Part shown: positions 11,487 through 21,944 of the stretch, piece by piece | Numbering within the stretch: position 1 is the first letter of the stretch | How the letters are laid out: every line of letters starts with the position of its first letter | NCBI RefSeq assembly: GCF_003570705.1 | Contig: NZ_QWVT01000012.1 | Span: 1 to 64,000 of the forward strand | Source: Mesobacillus zeae | GTDB lineage: Bacteria > Bacillota > Bacilli > Bacillales > Cytobacillaceae | Length of the DNA: 64,000 bases | Direction of reading: 5' to 3' | The notes under the pieces: generated by a model | Told to the model about the DNA's origin: nothing | The model's database searches: none | The model's input: only the letters and a program-made list of their open reading frames with translations | Translations under genes and position numbers: made by a program

Positions 11487-11531
11487 GGATATCGCCAGCC
11501 GCTTTAGCAGCGGATGGCGGTATCCCTTTTT
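11487..11531 (+). terminator. Second long hairpin between rpmH and rnpA
   Basis: GGATATCGCCA pairs with TGGCGGTATCC, and an inner CCGCT with AGCGG, enclosing TTAGC (11487-11525). CTTTTTA follows. It may be a second terminator or an RNA-processing element that protects the rnpA message. The base pairing is seen; the role is inferred. Confidence 0.5.
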
Positions 11532-11575
11532 AACAAAATGATTGAAGCAAGAGCTGGATACGAAGGTGGATCGAG

Positions 11576-11920
11576 ATGAGAAAAGAGCTCCGCATAAAGA
11601 AAAACAAAGAATTTCAGGAAGCTTTCAAAAAAGGGAAGTCTTTTGCAAACCGTCAGTTTGTCGTTTATGTTTTGAAAAAAGAAGGGCAGGAAACCTTCCG
11701 AATCGGCCTGTCTGTCAGCAAGAAAATTGGAAATGCGGTCGTAAGGAACCAGGTTAAAAGGTATATCCGCCAAACTTTCCATGAACTGCAGGACAGGATA
11801 CATACAGGTAACGATTATGTCATCATTGCCAGGAAGCCAGCGGCTGCTATGGATATGCATGAAGTCAAGAAAAGCCTTGAACATGTTCTTAAAATAGCCA
11901 AAGTGATAAAAAAAGCGTAG
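11576..11920 (+). CDS. rnpA: Ribonuclease P protein component
   Basis: 114-aa protein cofactor of RNase P, which trims the 5' ends of tRNA precursors. The N-terminus [19 protein letters not shown] and the RNR-like motif VGNAVVRN-type segment ([17 protein letters not shown]) are diagnostic. The ATG is preceded by AAGGTGG. Gene order rpmH-rnpA-yidC is conserved. Confidence 0.96.
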   Translation: MRKELRIKKNKEFQEAFKKGKSFANRQFVVYVLKKEGQETFRIGLSVSKKIGNAVVRNQVKRYIRQTFHELQDRIHTGNDYVIIARKPAAAMDMHEVKKSLEHVLKIAKVIKKA

Positions 11921-12209
11921 AAACCTTGAACAGCCCCAGGGGTAGAAGCTGGAGCTGGACAGTTTATCGAAAATAAAATAAATTTGTACTATTATCTTTC
12001 AGGAAAAGGGCCATAATGAGTAACGGTTATGAGATGGGAAACCGTATTTATTTTAAAGCGCTTTCGGCAAAAAAATGATAAAATACATTTGAATTAGCAA
12101 AATAATGCCTAATTAAAGGCCAAGCCTTCAGACTTGGTCAAGTTTGCCTTTTTGAAAGAGAAAAATATGCTATCAACGTGAACATTTCACGGTCAGGAGG
12201 AATAAAAGC
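11921..12209 (+). other. Leader region before yidC with a hairpin
   Basis: A 289-bp gap. GGCCAAG (12118-12124) can pair with CTTGGTC (12133-12139), followed by AGTTTGCCTTTTTG, so it may act as a weak terminator or leader hairpin. An AT-rich stretch containing GATAAAATAC near 12076 could hold a -10 element, but I see no good -35. No coding frame is supported, and I see no MifM-like leader peptide. Confidence 0.4.
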
Positions 12210-12989
12210 TTGAAAAGAAGACTATTTTTAATAGCCGGCCTGTTTTTTCTCATGGCGGTACTGACGGGATGTACTGAATACAACAAACCGATCACTGCCG
12301 AGAGCTCAGGTTTTTGGAACGAGTACATCGTTTATCCGCTTTCCATGCTGATTACGAAAATGGCTGATGTGCTTTGGGGAAGCTTCGGGCTTTCCATCAT
12401 TGTCGTTACGATCGTTATCCGGTTAGCCATCCTGCCATTGATGATCAAGCAGACTAGAAGCTCTAAGGCAATGCAGGCGTTGCAGCCGGAAATGCAAAGG
12501 CTGAAAGAGAAGTACAGTTCAAAAGACCAGAAAACACAGCAAAAACTCCAGCAGGAAACTATGGGCCTTTTCCAAAAGCATGGTGTCAATCCGCTTGCTG
12601 GCTGCTTTCCAATCTTTATCCAAATGCCGATACTGATCGGTTTTTACCATGCAATTTCCCGGACGAGAGAAATTGCCGAACATAGTTTCCTTTGGTTTGA
12701 CCTTGGCGAGAAGGATCCATATTATATTCTGCCGATTGTTGCGGGGATCACAACCTTCATTCAGCAGAAAATGATGATGGCCGGAACGGCAAACCAGAAT
12801 CCGCAAATGGCGATGATGCTATGGCTCATGCCGATCATGATTGTTGTCTTTGCGATTAACTTCCCGGCCGCCTTGTCATTGTACTGGGTAGTAGGAAATC
12901 TCTTTATGATTGTCCAGACTTATTTCATTAAAGGTCCGGATCTGAAAACACAAACTTCATCCGGCAGCTCGGGGGGAGCAAAGAAGTGA
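12210..12989 (+). CDS. yidC: Membrane protein insertase YidC/SpoIIIJ
   Basis: 259-aa Oxa1/YidC-family insertase that helps proteins enter the cytoplasmic membrane; the Bacillus SpoIIIJ form is also needed for forespore SigG activity. A lipoprotein signal ends in LTGC at about residue 20. Five membrane segments follow, with a charged cytoplasmic loop (about 88-125) rich in Lys and Gln. The conserved Arg that contacts substrates lies in [10 protein letters not shown]. The start is TTG at 12210 with AGGAGG nine bases upstream. It overlaps jag by four bases. Confidence 0.95.
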   Translation: MKRRLFLIAGLFFLMAVLTGCTEYNKPITAESSGFWNEYIVYPLSMLITKMADVLWGSFGLSIIVVTIVIRLAILPLMIKQTRSSKAMQALQPEMQRLKEKYSSKDQKTQQKLQQETMGLFQKHGVNPLAGCFPIFIQMPILIGFYHAISRTREIAEHSFLWFDLGEKDPYYILPIVAGITTFIQQKMMMAGTANQNPQMAMMLWLMPIMIVVFAINFPAALSLYWVVGNLFMIVQTYFIKGPDLKTQTSSGSSGGAKK

Positions 12990-13609
12990 AACAGGTAACT
13001 GCTACAGGACAAACTGTCGAAAAAGCAGTAATATCAGCACTATCTCAATTAGAAACAAGCCAGGACCGCATTGAAACCCAAGTTATTGACGAAGGAAAGC
13101 GGGGGATTTTCGGAATTTTTGGTTCCCGGCCGGCCATCGTTAAAGTTACGGTGAAAATAGATCCTTTCGAGGAAGCGATTCAGTACTTGAAATCCATTGG
13201 CGAACAGCTTGGCGCTCCAGTTGAGGTCGAAGTAAAAAAAGAAGGAAAGCTTGTTCAGTTTATTTTAACCGGTGATAAGATCGCACTTTTAATCGGAAAA
13301 AGAGGACAGACGCTCAACTCCCTTCAATATTTGACTCAGCTTGTGATGAATCGGCATTCCAGCCAGTTTTATACTGTTCTTGTTGATGCCGAGGATTATC
13401 GGAATCGCCGTAACGATACATTGATCCAGCTTGCAGGCCGCCTTGCCCAGAAAGCAGTGAAGACCGGCCGCGATGTTGCGCTGGAACCGATGCCTTCCTA
13501 TGAACGGAAAGTGATCCACACGGCATTAATGGGGAATAAGCAAATTAAAACCTATTCAGATGGCAGCGAGCCGCACCGCCATATCGTTATTTCCCCTGTG
13601 AAAAAATAG
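12986..13609 (+). CDS. jag: RNA-binding protein KhpB/Jag (SpoIIIJ-associated)
   Basis: 207-aa cytoplasmic RNA-binding protein. An N-terminal Jag_N domain (about 1-50) leads to a KH domain with [15 protein letters not shown] near 105-120 and a C-terminal R3H domain with [11 protein letters not shown]...SEPHRHIVI. It starts at a GTG that overlaps the yidC stop (GTGA), implying translational coupling. In relatives it works with KhpA and is tied to cell-wall growth and SpoIIIJ. Confidence 0.95.
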   Translation: MKQVTATGQTVEKAVISALSQLETSQDRIETQVIDEGKRGIFGIFGSRPAIVKVTVKIDPFEEAIQYLKSIGEQLGAPVEVEVKKEGKLVQFILTGDKIALLIGKRGQTLNSLQYLTQLVMNRHSSQFYTVLVDAEDYRNRRNDTLIQLAGRLAQKAVKTGRDVALEPMPSYERKVIHTALMGNKQIKTYSDGSEPHRHIVISPVKK

Positions 13610-13697
13610 CCATAACATCCTTTAGTTCTATAAACTTGTTCCTTTGAATCGGTCCAGGCTATCAAGGGCGAACAAATAAATAAAGTAAGAAATTCAA

Positions 13698-13731
13698 GGC
13701 AGCCCTCTTTGAGAAGGCTGCTGTTTTTTTT
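13698..13731 (+). terminator. Terminator after jag
   Basis: GGCAGCC (13698-13704) pairs with GGCTGCT (13716-13722) over an 11-base loop, then G and a run of eight T. It closes the rpmH-to-jag transcription unit. Confidence 0.88.
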
Positions 13732-13851
13732 GAGGAATTTTATCTTGATTTGGTCTTTTAGTTTGCATATAGTTACAATTTGGATTCAAAAACAGCTGCT
13801 GGGGATATATTGGCGCTAATCAGGAATAGATGTTTTCATTTCGTTTTATTG

Positions 13852-13909
13852 TTATTCACATGTGGATAAGTTAAAATGAACTATGTTTGTTCTCAATGTT
13901 TGTGGATAA
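13852..13909. promoter_or_regulatory. DnaA boxes upstream of mnmE
   Basis: TTATTCACA (13852-13860) directly abuts TGTGGATAA (13861-13869), giving an 18-bp near-palindrome, and another perfect TGTGGATAA is at 13901-13909. They lie in the 449-bp gap between jag and mnmE (thdF). B. subtilis has a known DnaA-binding region at the same place, so DnaA probably binds here. The rest of the gap holds the jag terminator and the mnmE leader. Confidence 0.75.
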
Positions 13910-14058
13910 ATCGGGCCAAAGAAAGCTGTCTTTTTAGAGAACGATGTGGTATCCTGTAAATTTGTAAAATCCACAGAGCAACAGAGGATGATAACGGGAA
14001 ATCCAGGGATGCTGGATTTACATAGAGTGAGACTTTAACTTGAAACGGGGTGAAATAA

Positions 14059-15444
14059 ATGGAATTCGATACAATAGCAGCTATCTCCACGCCGATGGGG
14101 GAAGGGGCAATCGCCATCGTCAGGCTGAGCGGGGACGAAGCGATCTCTATCTCTGACAGGCTCTTCAGGGGTGTTGGAGGGAAGAAGCTGTCAGATATGC
14201 CGTCGCATACGATTCATTATGGGCATATTATGGATCCCGCAACAGATCAAGTCGCCGAGGAAGTCATGGTGTCATTGATGAAAGGGCCAAAAACATTTAC
14301 GAAGGAAGATGTGGTAGAAATCAACTGTCACGGCGGACTTGTTTCCGTGAACAGGGTTCTCCAGTTAGTGCTGGTTCAAGGGGCTAGATTGGCTGAACCG
14401 GGAGAATTCACTAAAAGGGCGTTCCTTAACGGACGGATTGATTTGTCCCAGGCTGAGGCGGTAATTGATTTGATCAGGGCCAAAACAGACAGGGCCATGA
14501 ATGTGGCGCTCGGCCAAATGGAAGGGCGGCTGTCGAGGCTGATTAGAAAACTTCGACAGGAAATACTTGAAACGCTTGCCCATATTGAAGTGAATATCGA
14601 TTACCCTGAATATGACGATGTGGAAGAGATGACTCATCAAATGCTTCTTGAAAAAGCAGGCTACGTTCAGAAGGAAATTGAGAAGCTCCTTCAGACATCG
14701 CAGCAGGGAAAAATTCTCCGTGAGGGATTGGCGACCGTGATTGTGGGCCGTCCAAATGTCGGTAAATCATCTCTCCTTAACAGCCTCGTTCAGGAAAATA
14801 AAGCGATTGTTACGGATATTCCCGGAACGACAAGGGATGTCATCGAAGAGTACGTCAATGTAAGAGGCGTTCCTCTAAGGCTTCTGGATACTGCAGGAAT
14901 CCGTGAAACTGAGGATATTGTCGAAAAAATCGGGGTTGAACGTTCCCGGCAGGTATTAAAAGAAGCCGATTTAATCCTGCTCGTTCTGAATTATTCGGAA
15001 GAACTTATGGAAGAAGACCGGAATATTTTCAAGGCAGCGGAGGGCATGGATGTCATTGTGATCGTCAATAAAACGGACTTGCCGCAGAAACTGGATCTTG
15101 ATGAAGTGAAGCAGCTTATTCATTCCTATAAAATGGTGACAACATCCCTTAAAGAGGACAAGGGTGTTGATGAGCTTGAAGAAGCCATTGCTTCCCTGTT
15201 TTTTTCCGGTGAAGTCGAAGCAGGGGACATGACCTACGTTTCGAATAGCCGTCATATTGCTTTATTAACACAAGCCAAGAACAGCATTGAAGAAGCAGTC
15301 AGGGGAGTGGAAGCAGGTACGCCGATTGACATTGTCCAAATCGACCTGACCCGTTCATGGGAGCTGTTGGGTGAAGTCATTGGCGATAGTGTCAATGAAA
15401 GCTTGATCGACCAGCTGTTTTCGCAATTTTGCCTTGGAAAATAA
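14059..15444 (+). CDS. mnmE: tRNA modification GTPase MnmE
   Basis: 461-aa GTPase that with MnmG makes the 5-carboxymethylaminomethyl modification of wobble uridine in tRNA. The N-terminal folate-binding domain begins [20 protein letters not shown]. The G domain has P-loop GRPNVGKSS near 225, the switch region [15 protein letters not shown] for base recognition, and the C-terminal catalytic FCLGK. The ATG follows GGGGTGA. mnmG is 75 bp downstream. Confidence 0.98.
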   Translation: MEFDTIAAISTPMGEGAIAIVRLSGDEAISISDRLFRGVGGKKLSDMPSHTIHYGHIMDPATDQVAEEVMVSLMKGPKTFTKEDVVEINCHGGLVSVNRVLQLVLVQGARLAEPGEFTKRAFLNGRIDLSQAEAVIDLIRAKTDRAMNVALGQMEGRLSRLIRKLRQEILETLAHIEVNIDYPEYDDVEEMTHQMLLEKAGYVQKEIEKLLQTSQQGKILREGLATVIVGRPNVGKSSLLNSLVQENKAIVTDIPGTTRDVIEEYVNVRGVPLRLLDTAGIRETEDIVEKIGVERSRQVLKEADLILLVLNYSEELMEEDRNIFKAAEGMDVIVIVNKTDLPQKLDLDEVKQLIHSYKMVTTSLKEDKGVDELEEAIASLFFSGEVEAGDMTYVSNSRHIALLTQAKNSIEEAVRGVEAGTPIDIVQIDLTRSWELLGEVIGDSVNESLIDQLFSQFCLGK

Positions 15445-15519
15445 TCATTTATGGTCATCTAAACAAAGCTTTGGAAAGAAAAGACGATTTATATATTGAG
15501 TTAAAAGGAGGCAGCCAGT

Positions 15520-17409
15520 ATGCAATATAATGCGGGAAGCTATGACGTCATTGTCATTGGAGCAGGCCACGCAGGCTGCGAATCAAGTCTTGCGGCCGCA
15601 CGCATGGGAGCAAAAACACTCATGATTACCATCAACCTGGATATGGTTGCATTCATGCCATGCAATCCTTCTGTCGGAGGCCCGGCAAAAGGAATAGTGG
15701 TAAGAGAAATTGACGCGCTCGGCGGTGAAATGGGACGGAATATTGATAAAACATATATCCAAATGAGGATGCTGAATACAGGGAAAGGTCCTGCAGTAAG
15801 GGCGCTGCGTGCACAGGCAGACAAGTTCAGCTATCAGCATGAAATGAAAAAGACAATGGAGGATGAACCGAATCTGACATTGATCCAGGGAATGGCAGAA
15901 AGACTTTTGGTTGAGGATGGAACCGTAAAGGGAATCATCACCAACACGGGTGCTGTTTACCATGCCAAAACTGTCGTCATTACAACGGGAACTTTCCTGC
16001 GGGGAGAAATTATCCTTGGCGAGTTGAAATATTCGAGCGGCCCGAACAACCAGCAGCCTTCAATCAGGCTATCGGAGCATCTGGAAGAGCTTGGATTTGA
16101 TCTGGTTCGCTTTAAAACCGGGACACCGCCGCGTGTCCACGGCAATACGATCGACTATTCAAAGACGGAAATCCAGCCAGGCGATAAAGTGCCTCGGGCT
16201 TTTTCCTACGAAACAACGAAATTTATCACTGACCAGCTTCCGTGCTGGCTGACATATACGAATGAACGAACGCATGAATTGATCGACAACAATCTCCACC
16301 GTTCGCCGATGTATTCAGGCATGATCAAGGGGACAGGCCCGCGTTACTGTCCATCAATTGAGGACAAGGTCGTCCGTTTCAATGACAAACCGCGGCACCA
16401 GATTTTCCTTGAGCCGGAAGGCCGGAATACACAGGAGGTCTACGTGCAGGGGCTTTCAACAAGTTTGCCTGAAGAAGTCCAGCAGCAAATCCTCAAAACA
16501 GTACCGGGCCTTGAAAATGTCGTCATGATGCGACCAGGCTATGCAATTGAGTACGATGCGATTGTGCCGACACAGCTATGGCCGACGCTTGAAACAAAGC
16601 GGATCAAAAACCTGTATACGGCCGGCCAGATCAACGGCACATCTGGATACGAGGAGGCTGCAGGCCAGGGTCTTATGGCAGGCATTAATGCTGGAAGAAG
16701 GGCGCTGGGAAGAGAAGAAGTCATCCTGGGCCGTTCCGACGCCTATATTGGTGTCCTTATTGACGACCTTGTGACAAAAGGGACAAATGAACCTTACCGC
16801 CTTCTTACTTCAAGAGCGGAGTATAGGCTTCTTCTCCGCCATGACAATGCTGATTTAAGGCTGACAGAAATGGGCCATGACATTGGATTGATTTCCGATG
16901 AACGGTTTGCACGGTACCTTCAGAAAAAAGAAGAAATCGAAGCAGAGAAAAAACGATTGCATGCAATCATCTTAAAGCCTACCAAAGAGATTCAGGAGCT
17001 GATCCGTTCCCTTGGTGGAAGCGAGCTGAAGGATGGCGTAAGGGCTACGGACTTCTTAAAGCGTCCAGAAGTGTCATATACTGATCTGATTCAATTCGCA
17101 CCGCTGGAGGTTCCTCTTGATTCGGAAGTATCCGAGCAGGTTGAAATCCAGGTGAAATACGAGGGTTATATTGAAAAATCTCTTCAGCAAGTCGATCGCC
17201 TGAAGAAACTTGAGAACAAGAAAATCCCGGAAAATATTGATTATGATGCTATAACAGGGATTGCGACAGAAGCGAAACAAAAGCTGAAAAAAGTGCGCCC
17301 GCTTTCCATTGCCCAAGCATCAAGGATTTCAGGGGTCAACCCGGCAGATATCTCCATTTTGCTTGTCTATATTGAGCAGGGGAGAGTCGCCCGCATTTCG
17401 AACGAATAA
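15520..17409 (+). CDS. mnmG: tRNA uridine-modifying enzyme MnmG (GidA)
   Basis: 629-aa FAD enzyme, partner of MnmE in wobble-uridine modification. The N-terminal dinucleotide fold is [12 protein letters not shown] at about 10-21. The conserved [12 protein letters not shown] lies near 271-282 and the FAD loop [17 protein letters not shown] near 370. The length is the family norm. The ATG follows AAGGAGG. It lies between mnmE and rsmG, with which it is probably co-transcribed. Confidence 0.98.
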   Translation: MQYNAGSYDVIVIGAGHAGCESSLAAARMGAKTLMITINLDMVAFMPCNPSVGGPAKGIVVREIDALGGEMGRNIDKTYIQMRMLNTGKGPAVRALRAQADKFSYQHEMKKTMEDEPNLTLIQGMAERLLVEDGTVKGIITNTGAVYHAKTVVITTGTFLRGEIILGELKYSSGPNNQQPSIRLSEHLEELGFDLVRFKTGTPPRVHGNTIDYSKTEIQPGDKVPRAFSYETTKFITDQLPCWLTYTNERTHELIDNNLHRSPMYSGMIKGTGPRYCPSIEDKVVRFNDKPRHQIFLEPEGRNTQEVYVQGLSTSLPEEVQQQILKTVPGLENVVMMRPGYAIEYDAIVPTQLWPTLETKRIKNLYTAGQINGTSGYEEAAGQGLMAGINAGRRALGREEVILGRSDAYIGVLIDDLVTKGTNEPYRLLTSRAEYRLLLRHDNADLRLTEMGHDIGLISDERFARYLQKKEEIEAEKKRLHAIILKPTKEIQELIRSLGGSELKDGVRATDFLKRPEVSYTDLIQFAPLEVPLDSEVSEQVEIQVKYEGYIEKSLQQVDRLKKLENKKIPENIDYDAITGIATEAKQKLKKVRPLSIAQASRISGVNPADISILLVYIEQGRVARISNE

Positions 17410-17437
17410 GTGCAGACCATGCAGAAAGGAACAGCAG

Positions 17438-18154
17438 ATGAATCCAGATCAATTCCAGGCCATGCTTGCCGAAAAAGGGCTTTTGCTTTCCGGGGAACAG
17501 ATGGACCAATACCGGACCTACTACCACACCCTGATTGAGTGGAATGAAAAAATGAATCTGACAGCGATTACGGATGAAGAAGATGTGTATTTAAAACATT
17601 TTTACGATTCCATATCGGCAGCGTTTTACTTTGATTTCAGCAAACCGGTTTCAATTTGTGATGTCGGGGCTGGTGCCGGTTTCCCGAGCATCCCCTTAAA
17701 GATTGCTTTTCCTCACTTGAACGTAACGATTGTTGATTCACTTAATAAGCGGATTTCTTTCCTTGAGCACCTATCCGGTAAGCTGGGGCTTTCAGGCACC
17801 CGTTTTATCCATGACCGCGCGGAAACATTTGGGCAGAAGGCTGAGCATCGGGAACAGTATGATGTGGTTATGGCAAGGGCTGTAGCCAGGCTGTCTGTCC
17901 TAAGCGAACTTTGTCTGCCGCTGGCCAAAATCGGCGGTTCATTCATCGCAATGAAAGGCGCCCAGGCAGAAGAAGAACTTGAGGCAGGAAAGAAGGCTGT
18001 TTTTGTTCTTGGCGGAAGCTTGTCCTCAGTGTATCCATTTACCCTGCCTGTTGAAGACAGTGAGCGGAATATTGTTTTGATAGCGAAAGACAAGAAAACA
18101 CCAAAGCAATATCCGAGGAAGCCTGGGACTCCAAACAAAACACCAATTGAATAG
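17438..18154 (+). CDS. rsmG: 16S rRNA (guanine-527 N7)-methyltransferase RsmG (GidB)
   Basis: 238-aa SAM-dependent methyltransferase that makes m7G527 in 16S rRNA; loss gives low-level streptomycin resistance in relatives. The SAM motif is [16 protein letters not shown] near residue 71. The frame is open further upstream, but AAAGGA lies before this ATG and [10 protein letters not shown] matches the family start. It begins 28 bp after mnmG. Confidence 0.97.
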   Translation: MNPDQFQAMLAEKGLLLSGEQMDQYRTYYHTLIEWNEKMNLTAITDEEDVYLKHFYDSISAAFYFDFSKPVSICDVGAGAGFPSIPLKIAFPHLNVTIVDSLNKRISFLEHLSGKLGLSGTRFIHDRAETFGQKAEHREQYDVVMARAVARLSVLSELCLPLAKIGGSFIAMKGAQAEEELEAGKKAVFVLGGSLSSVYPFTLPVEDSERNIVLIAKDKKTPKQYPRKPGTPNKTPIE

Positions 18155-18156
18155 GG

Positions 18157-18186
18157 TTACTTTGATTGTGCGAATTAGGTTATAAT
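18157..18186 (+). promoter_or_regulatory. Possible promoter of noc
   Basis: TTACTT (18157-18162) and TATAAT (18181-18186) with an 18-bp spacer, 75 bp before noc. The -10 is perfect, the -35 is weak. Confidence 0.4.
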
Positions 18187-18261
18187 GGGAACTGCAGGCA
18201 GGAAATTGCCATTCATATAGAGAATATGTTACAGGGAGTTTCATAAAGGTGGTGCAGGGGA

Positions 18262-19113
18262 ATGAAGCCTTCTTTTTCGCGTTTTTTTGGCCTTGGAGAA
18301 AAGGAAGAACCGCTACAGGCAGACAGACCGACTGAAAATGAAGAAATTAGGAAAATCCCAATAAATGATATCGTCCCAAACCGATTCCAGCCAAGATCGG
18401 TATTTGACGATGAAAAAATTGATGAACTTGCCAGGACAATCCGTACGCATGGAATCATCCAGCCGATTGTCATCAGGGAATATGAACAGGGCAAGTACGA
18501 AATCATTGCCGGAGAACGCCGCTGGAGAGCAATGAAATCGCTAGGCTGGGAAGAAGCGCCGGCAATCATTAAAAATTTAAATGATACGGAAACAGCATCC
18601 GTTGCCTTGATTGAAAATCTTCAGAGGGAAGAGCTATCCCCGATTGAAGAGGCAATTGCTTACGGAAAGCTGCTTGAAATCCATGACCTTACACAGGAAG
18701 CACTTGCACAGCGCCTTGGTAAAGGGCAATCCACGGTTGCCAATAAGCTTCGGCTGCTCAAGCTTCCGCAGGAAGTGCAAGAGGCTTTATTGAATAAATT
18801 AATCACAGAGCGCCATGCCCGTTCCTTGATTGCCCTGAAGGACAATGAGAAACAGGTGACGCTTCTTGGCGAAATCATCGAGAAGTCCCTGAACGTCAAA
18901 CAGACGGAAGACAGGGTCAATAAAATGCTGAATGCATCTGACCAGAAACCAAAGCCAAAGCGTAAAGCGTTCAGCAAGGATATGCGGATAGCCGTGAATA
19001 CCATCCGCCAGTCTTTATCAATGGTTTCGGATTCTGGAATCAATCTTGATGCGGAAGAAGAAGATCTTGAGGATTTCTATCAATTTACCATTCGGATTCC
19101 TAAGAAAAAATAA
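18262..19113 (+). CDS. noc: Nucleoid occlusion protein Noc
   Basis: 283-aa ParB-family CTP-binding protein that blocks septum assembly over the nucleoid. The N-terminus [16 protein letters not shown] is the amphipathic membrane-targeting helix specific to Noc. The ParB N-domain carries [13 protein letters not shown] and the [14 protein letters not shown] motif; the HTH (about 125-160) with [17 protein letters not shown] binds palindromic Noc sites. It ends in a terminator, separating it from parAB. Paralogous to ParB in the next operon. Confidence 0.95.
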   Translation: MKPSFSRFFGLGEKEEPLQADRPTENEEIRKIPINDIVPNRFQPRSVFDDEKIDELARTIRTHGIIQPIVIREYEQGKYEIIAGERRWRAMKSLGWEEAPAIIKNLNDTETASVALIENLQREELSPIEEAIAYGKLLEIHDLTQEALAQRLGKGQSTVANKLRLLKLPQEVQEALLNKLITERHARSLIALKDNEKQVTLLGEIIEKSLNVKQTEDRVNKMLNASDQKPKPKRKAFSKDMRIAVNTIRQSLSMVSDSGINLDAEEEDLEDFYQFTIRIPKKK

Positions 19114-19115
19114 CG

Positions 19116-19150
19116 GTAGGGGAGCAGAACATTCTGTTCCCTATTTTTTT
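19116..19150 (+). terminator. Terminator after noc
   Basis: TAGGG(G)A and CAGAA pair with TTCTG and TTCCCTA in an imperfect stem (19116-19143), followed by seven T. Confidence 0.75.
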
Positions 19151-19365
19151 GCATAAGAAAAAAGCTAGATTGCTAGTTTATGTCTTTTTGCGAAAAACTC
19201 CTACCTATTTTAAAATTTCTGCTAAAATAGAATACATGATTGTATTTTTCGTTCCGTCATTGTTTTATTTCCTATAAACATCAGGAAAATGCTCCAATTA
19301 GATTAAGATTCGGCATGGGCTTACACCTATGCTTATTAACAGAGGGTTCGAAGGTAGGTGGTATT

Positions 19366-20127
19366 GTGGGCAAAATTATTGCAATTGCAAACCAGAAAGG
19401 CGGTGTCGGCAAGACTACGACATCGGTTAACCTGGGCGCCTGCTTGGCATACATAGGAAAAAAAGTACTGTTGGTCGATATTGACCCTCAAGGCAATGCA
19501 ACGAGCGGGGTAGGGATTGAAAAAGCGGATGTGGACCAGTGCATTTACGATGTGCTTGTGGATGATGTAGAAGCAAAAAAAGTCATTCATCCAGCTTCCG
19601 TAGAGAATTTGTATACAATCCCGGCTACCATTCAGCTTGCCGGAGCGGAGATTGAACTCGTCCCGACTATTTCCCGGGAAGTAAGGCTGAAGAGAGCGCT
19701 TGAGGAAGTGAAAGCCGATTTTGATTACATCCTGATCGACTGTCCTCCTTCGCTTGGCCTTCTGACTATCAATGCTCTTACCGCTTCAGATGCAGTCCTG
19801 ATTCCTGTGCAATGCGAGTATTACGCCCTTGAGGGCTTGAGCCAGCTTTTGAATACGGTCAGGCTTGTGCAAAAACACTTGAACCATGATTTGAAAATTG
19901 AAGGTGTCCTCTTAACCATGCTGGATGCACGGACAAACCTAGGCATCCAGGTTATTGAGGAAGTGAAGAAGTATTTCCAGGACAAGGTGTACAGGACCAT
20001 TATTCCGCGCAATATCCGCCTTAGTGAAGCCCCAAGCCATGGAGAACCGATCATCATTTATGATCCAAAGTCCCGTGGAGCAGAGGTTTATCTAGATCTT
20101 GCAAAGGAAGTGGCTGCAAATGGCTAA
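19366..20127 (+). CDS. parA: Chromosome partitioning ATPase ParA (Soj)
   Basis: 253-aa Walker-type ATPase that binds DNA, controls origin segregation with ParB, and acts on DnaA in Bacillus. The deviant Walker A is KGGVGKTTTS at residues 12-21 and the second motif is DIDPQGNAT. I chose the GTG at 19366, preceded by AGGTAGGTGG, which gives the exact length of B. subtilis Soj; the open frame runs further upstream to 19240 without a ribosome site. It overlaps parB by eight bases. Confidence 0.97.
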   Translation: MGKIIAIANQKGGVGKTTTSVNLGACLAYIGKKVLLVDIDPQGNATSGVGIEKADVDQCIYDVLVDDVEAKKVIHPASVENLYTIPATIQLAGAEIELVPTISREVRLKRALEEVKADFDYILIDCPPSLGLLTINALTASDAVLIPVQCEYYALEGLSQLLNTVRLVQKHLNHDLKIEGVLLTMLDARTNLGIQVIEEVKKYFQDKVYRTIIPRNIRLSEAPSHGEPIIIYDPKSRGAEVYLDLAKEVAANG

Positions 20128-20968
20128 AGGCTTAGGAAAAGGATTAAACGCTTTTTTTAATATGGAAGCGGAGAAGGAAGAAACTGTACAGGAAATCAGC
20201 ATCAAAGAAATCCGTCCGAATCCTTACCAGCCGCGAAAAGTATTCCAGAAAGAATCGATAGAAGAATTGAAGCTGTCCATCATGGAACACGGAATTCTGC
20301 AGCCAATCATTCTCAGAAAAAGCATCAAGGGTTATGAGATTTTGGCAGGGGAGCGCCGTTTCCGGGCTGCAAAGGAAGCGGGGCTTGAAAGAGTGCCGGC
20401 AGTTGTCCGCAATTTCACCGAGCAGCAAATGATGGAATTGGCCTTGCTGGAAAATCTTCAGAGGGAAGACCTGAACCCGATTGAAGAAGGAACAGCCTAC
20501 CAGACGCTGATGGAAAAACTCAAGCTTACACAGGAAGAACTGGCGAAGCGCCTTGGGAAGAGCAGGCCGCACCTTGCCAACCATATCAGGCTGCTTTCAC
20601 TTCCGCCGAAGATACAGGAATTGATTTCCGAAGGGAAAATCACGATGGGACATGGACGTGCCCTGCTTGGATTAAGGCAAAAGGACAGGCTCCCTGCGCT
20701 TGCAGAGAAAACGGTAAAAGAAGGCCTGAACGTCCGCGAGCTTGAGCAGCTCATCCAACATTACAATGAAGTTGTTCCACGTGAAACAAAAAAGTCAAAG
20801 GCAGTGAAGGACGTCTTTATCAGAGACCGTGAATTTTCGCTGCGTGAGCGGTTCGGAACAACAGTAAATATCAAAACTTCAAAAAACAAAGGCAAGATCG
20901 AGATTGAATTTTTCTCCAATGATGACCTTGAACGGATTCTGGAAATTCTCGATCAACAGAAACCTTAA
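20120..20968 (+). CDS. parB: Chromosome partitioning protein ParB (Spo0J)
   Basis: 282-aa CTPase that loads at parS and spreads as a clamp to organise the origin. It begins MAKGLGKGLNAFFN. The CTP-binding motifs GERRFRAAKEAG and ENLQREDLNPIEE are present, and the HTH has GKSRPHLANHIRLLSLP. The ATG at 20120 lies inside the end of parA, so the pair is translationally coupled. A perfect parS lies within its own coding sequence, as in B. subtilis. Confidence 0.97.
   Translation: MAKGLGKGLNAFFNMEAEKEETVQEISIKEIRPNPYQPRKVFQKESIEELKLSIMEHGILQPIILRKSIKGYEILAGERRFRAAKEAGLERVPAVVRNFTEQQMMELALLENLQREDLNPIEEGTAYQTLMEKLKLTQEELAKRLGKSRPHLANHIRLLSLPPKIQELISEGKITMGHGRALLGLRQKDRLPALAEKTVKEGLNVRELEQLIQHYNEVVPRETKKSKAVKDVFIRDREFSLRERFGTTVNIKTSKNKGKIEIEFFSNDDLERILEILDQQKP
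20773..20788. other. parS: parS site inside parB
   Basis: TGTTCCACGTGAAACA, a perfect match to the 16-bp Bacillus parS consensus to which ParB binds. The position in parB is conserved in B. subtilis. Confidence 0.97.
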
Positions 20969-20997
20969 GCTATCAGCATATGATGGCTTATTTTTTT
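20967..20997 (+). terminator. Terminator after parB
   Basis: AAGCTATCA and TGATGGCTT form a 9-bp stem (one G-U pair) with loop GCATA, followed by A and seven T. It begins in the parB stop codon. Confidence 0.85.
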
Positions 20998-21080
20998 GCT
21001 GGCAAAAGCGTCGTAATTCATGGTAATTTAGGAGTATTGAATTTTCACAATTCTAAATAAATAGCCAGTGGGTGAACATC

Positions 21081-21794
21081 ATGTTTTTGTTAGGCACGCT
21101 TGTGAACGGACTCCTGATTATCATTGGTGCAATTCTCGGAAGATTTCTTCACCGGATTCCGGAAAGCATGCGGACAACAGTCATGTATGGAATCGGGCTT
21201 TCCGTCATTGTCCTTGGCCTCCAGATGGGCTTTAAAAGCGCTAATTTCCTCATTGTCATCCTCAGCCTTGTAGCAGGGTCGGCAATTGGTGAATACTTCA
21301 AGCTTGAGGACAAGCTGAACTCCGTCGGAAACTGGCTCGAAAATAAATTCGGTTCGGATGGAAATGGAAGCATTTCGCAAGGGTTTGTGACTGCAACGCT
21401 TATTTTTGTCATTGGAGCGATGGCGATCATTGGCGCTCTTGACAGCGGTATCCGGGGCGACCACGATGTCCTTTATACAAAAGCCATCATTGACGGCTTT
21501 ACGGCACTGGTATTAGCAACGACGCTTGGTATTGGCGTCATTTTCTCGGCAGCTCCCGTTATCCTGTACGAAGGATCCATCGCCTTATTTGCCACCCAAA
21601 TCGACAAATTCATTCCGAAAGAGCTGATGGACAGTTTTATCCTTGAGTTAACGGCGACAGGCGGCCTGATGATTTTTGCCCTCGGTCTGAACCTGACAGG
21701 ACTGACAAAGATCCGCGTTGCCAATATGCTTCCAGGGATTCTGGTCACAGCCTTCCTTGTCCTCATTCTGTATGGCTACCGGATGTATTTCTAG
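21081..21794 (+). CDS. DUF554 integral membrane protein
   Basis: 237-aa membrane protein of the DUF554 family (as YdfK/YqgA), function unknown. It has seven or so hydrophobic segments and the conserved opening MFLLGTLVNGLLIIIGAILG, then SAIGEYFKLE in the middle. I chose the ATG at 21081 because GTGGGTGA precedes it by five bases; a GTG three codons earlier overlaps that site. It sits between parB and yyaC and is convergent with yyaC. Confidence 0.85.
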   Translation: MFLLGTLVNGLLIIIGAILGRFLHRIPESMRTTVMYGIGLSVIVLGLQMGFKSANFLIVILSLVAGSAIGEYFKLEDKLNSVGNWLENKFGSDGNGSISQGFVTATLIFVIGAMAIIGALDSGIRGDHDVLYTKAIIDGFTALVLATTLGIGVIFSAAPVILYEGSIALFATQIDKFIPKELMDSFILELTATGGLMIFALGLNLTGLTKIRVANMLPGILVTAFLVLILYGYRMYF

Positions 21795-21893
21795 GCAGAA
21801 GGTGTTTATTAATAGTCCCTGGACATGCTTTTGCAACAGATTATAATATGTATTTAAATTCTATATGTGTAAAAATATACTTAGTAAACAATG

Positions 21894-21927
21894 AAAAACC
21901 GGCTGCACGATGAGGAGTACAGCCGGT
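21894..21927 (-). terminator. Terminator after yyaC
   Basis: ACCGGCTG (21898-21905) pairs with CAGCCGGT (21920-21927). On the minus strand it is followed by TTTTTCATT, so it ends the yyaC transcript. Confidence 0.8.
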
Positions 21928-21944
21928 GTATGGGTGCTATTTTT

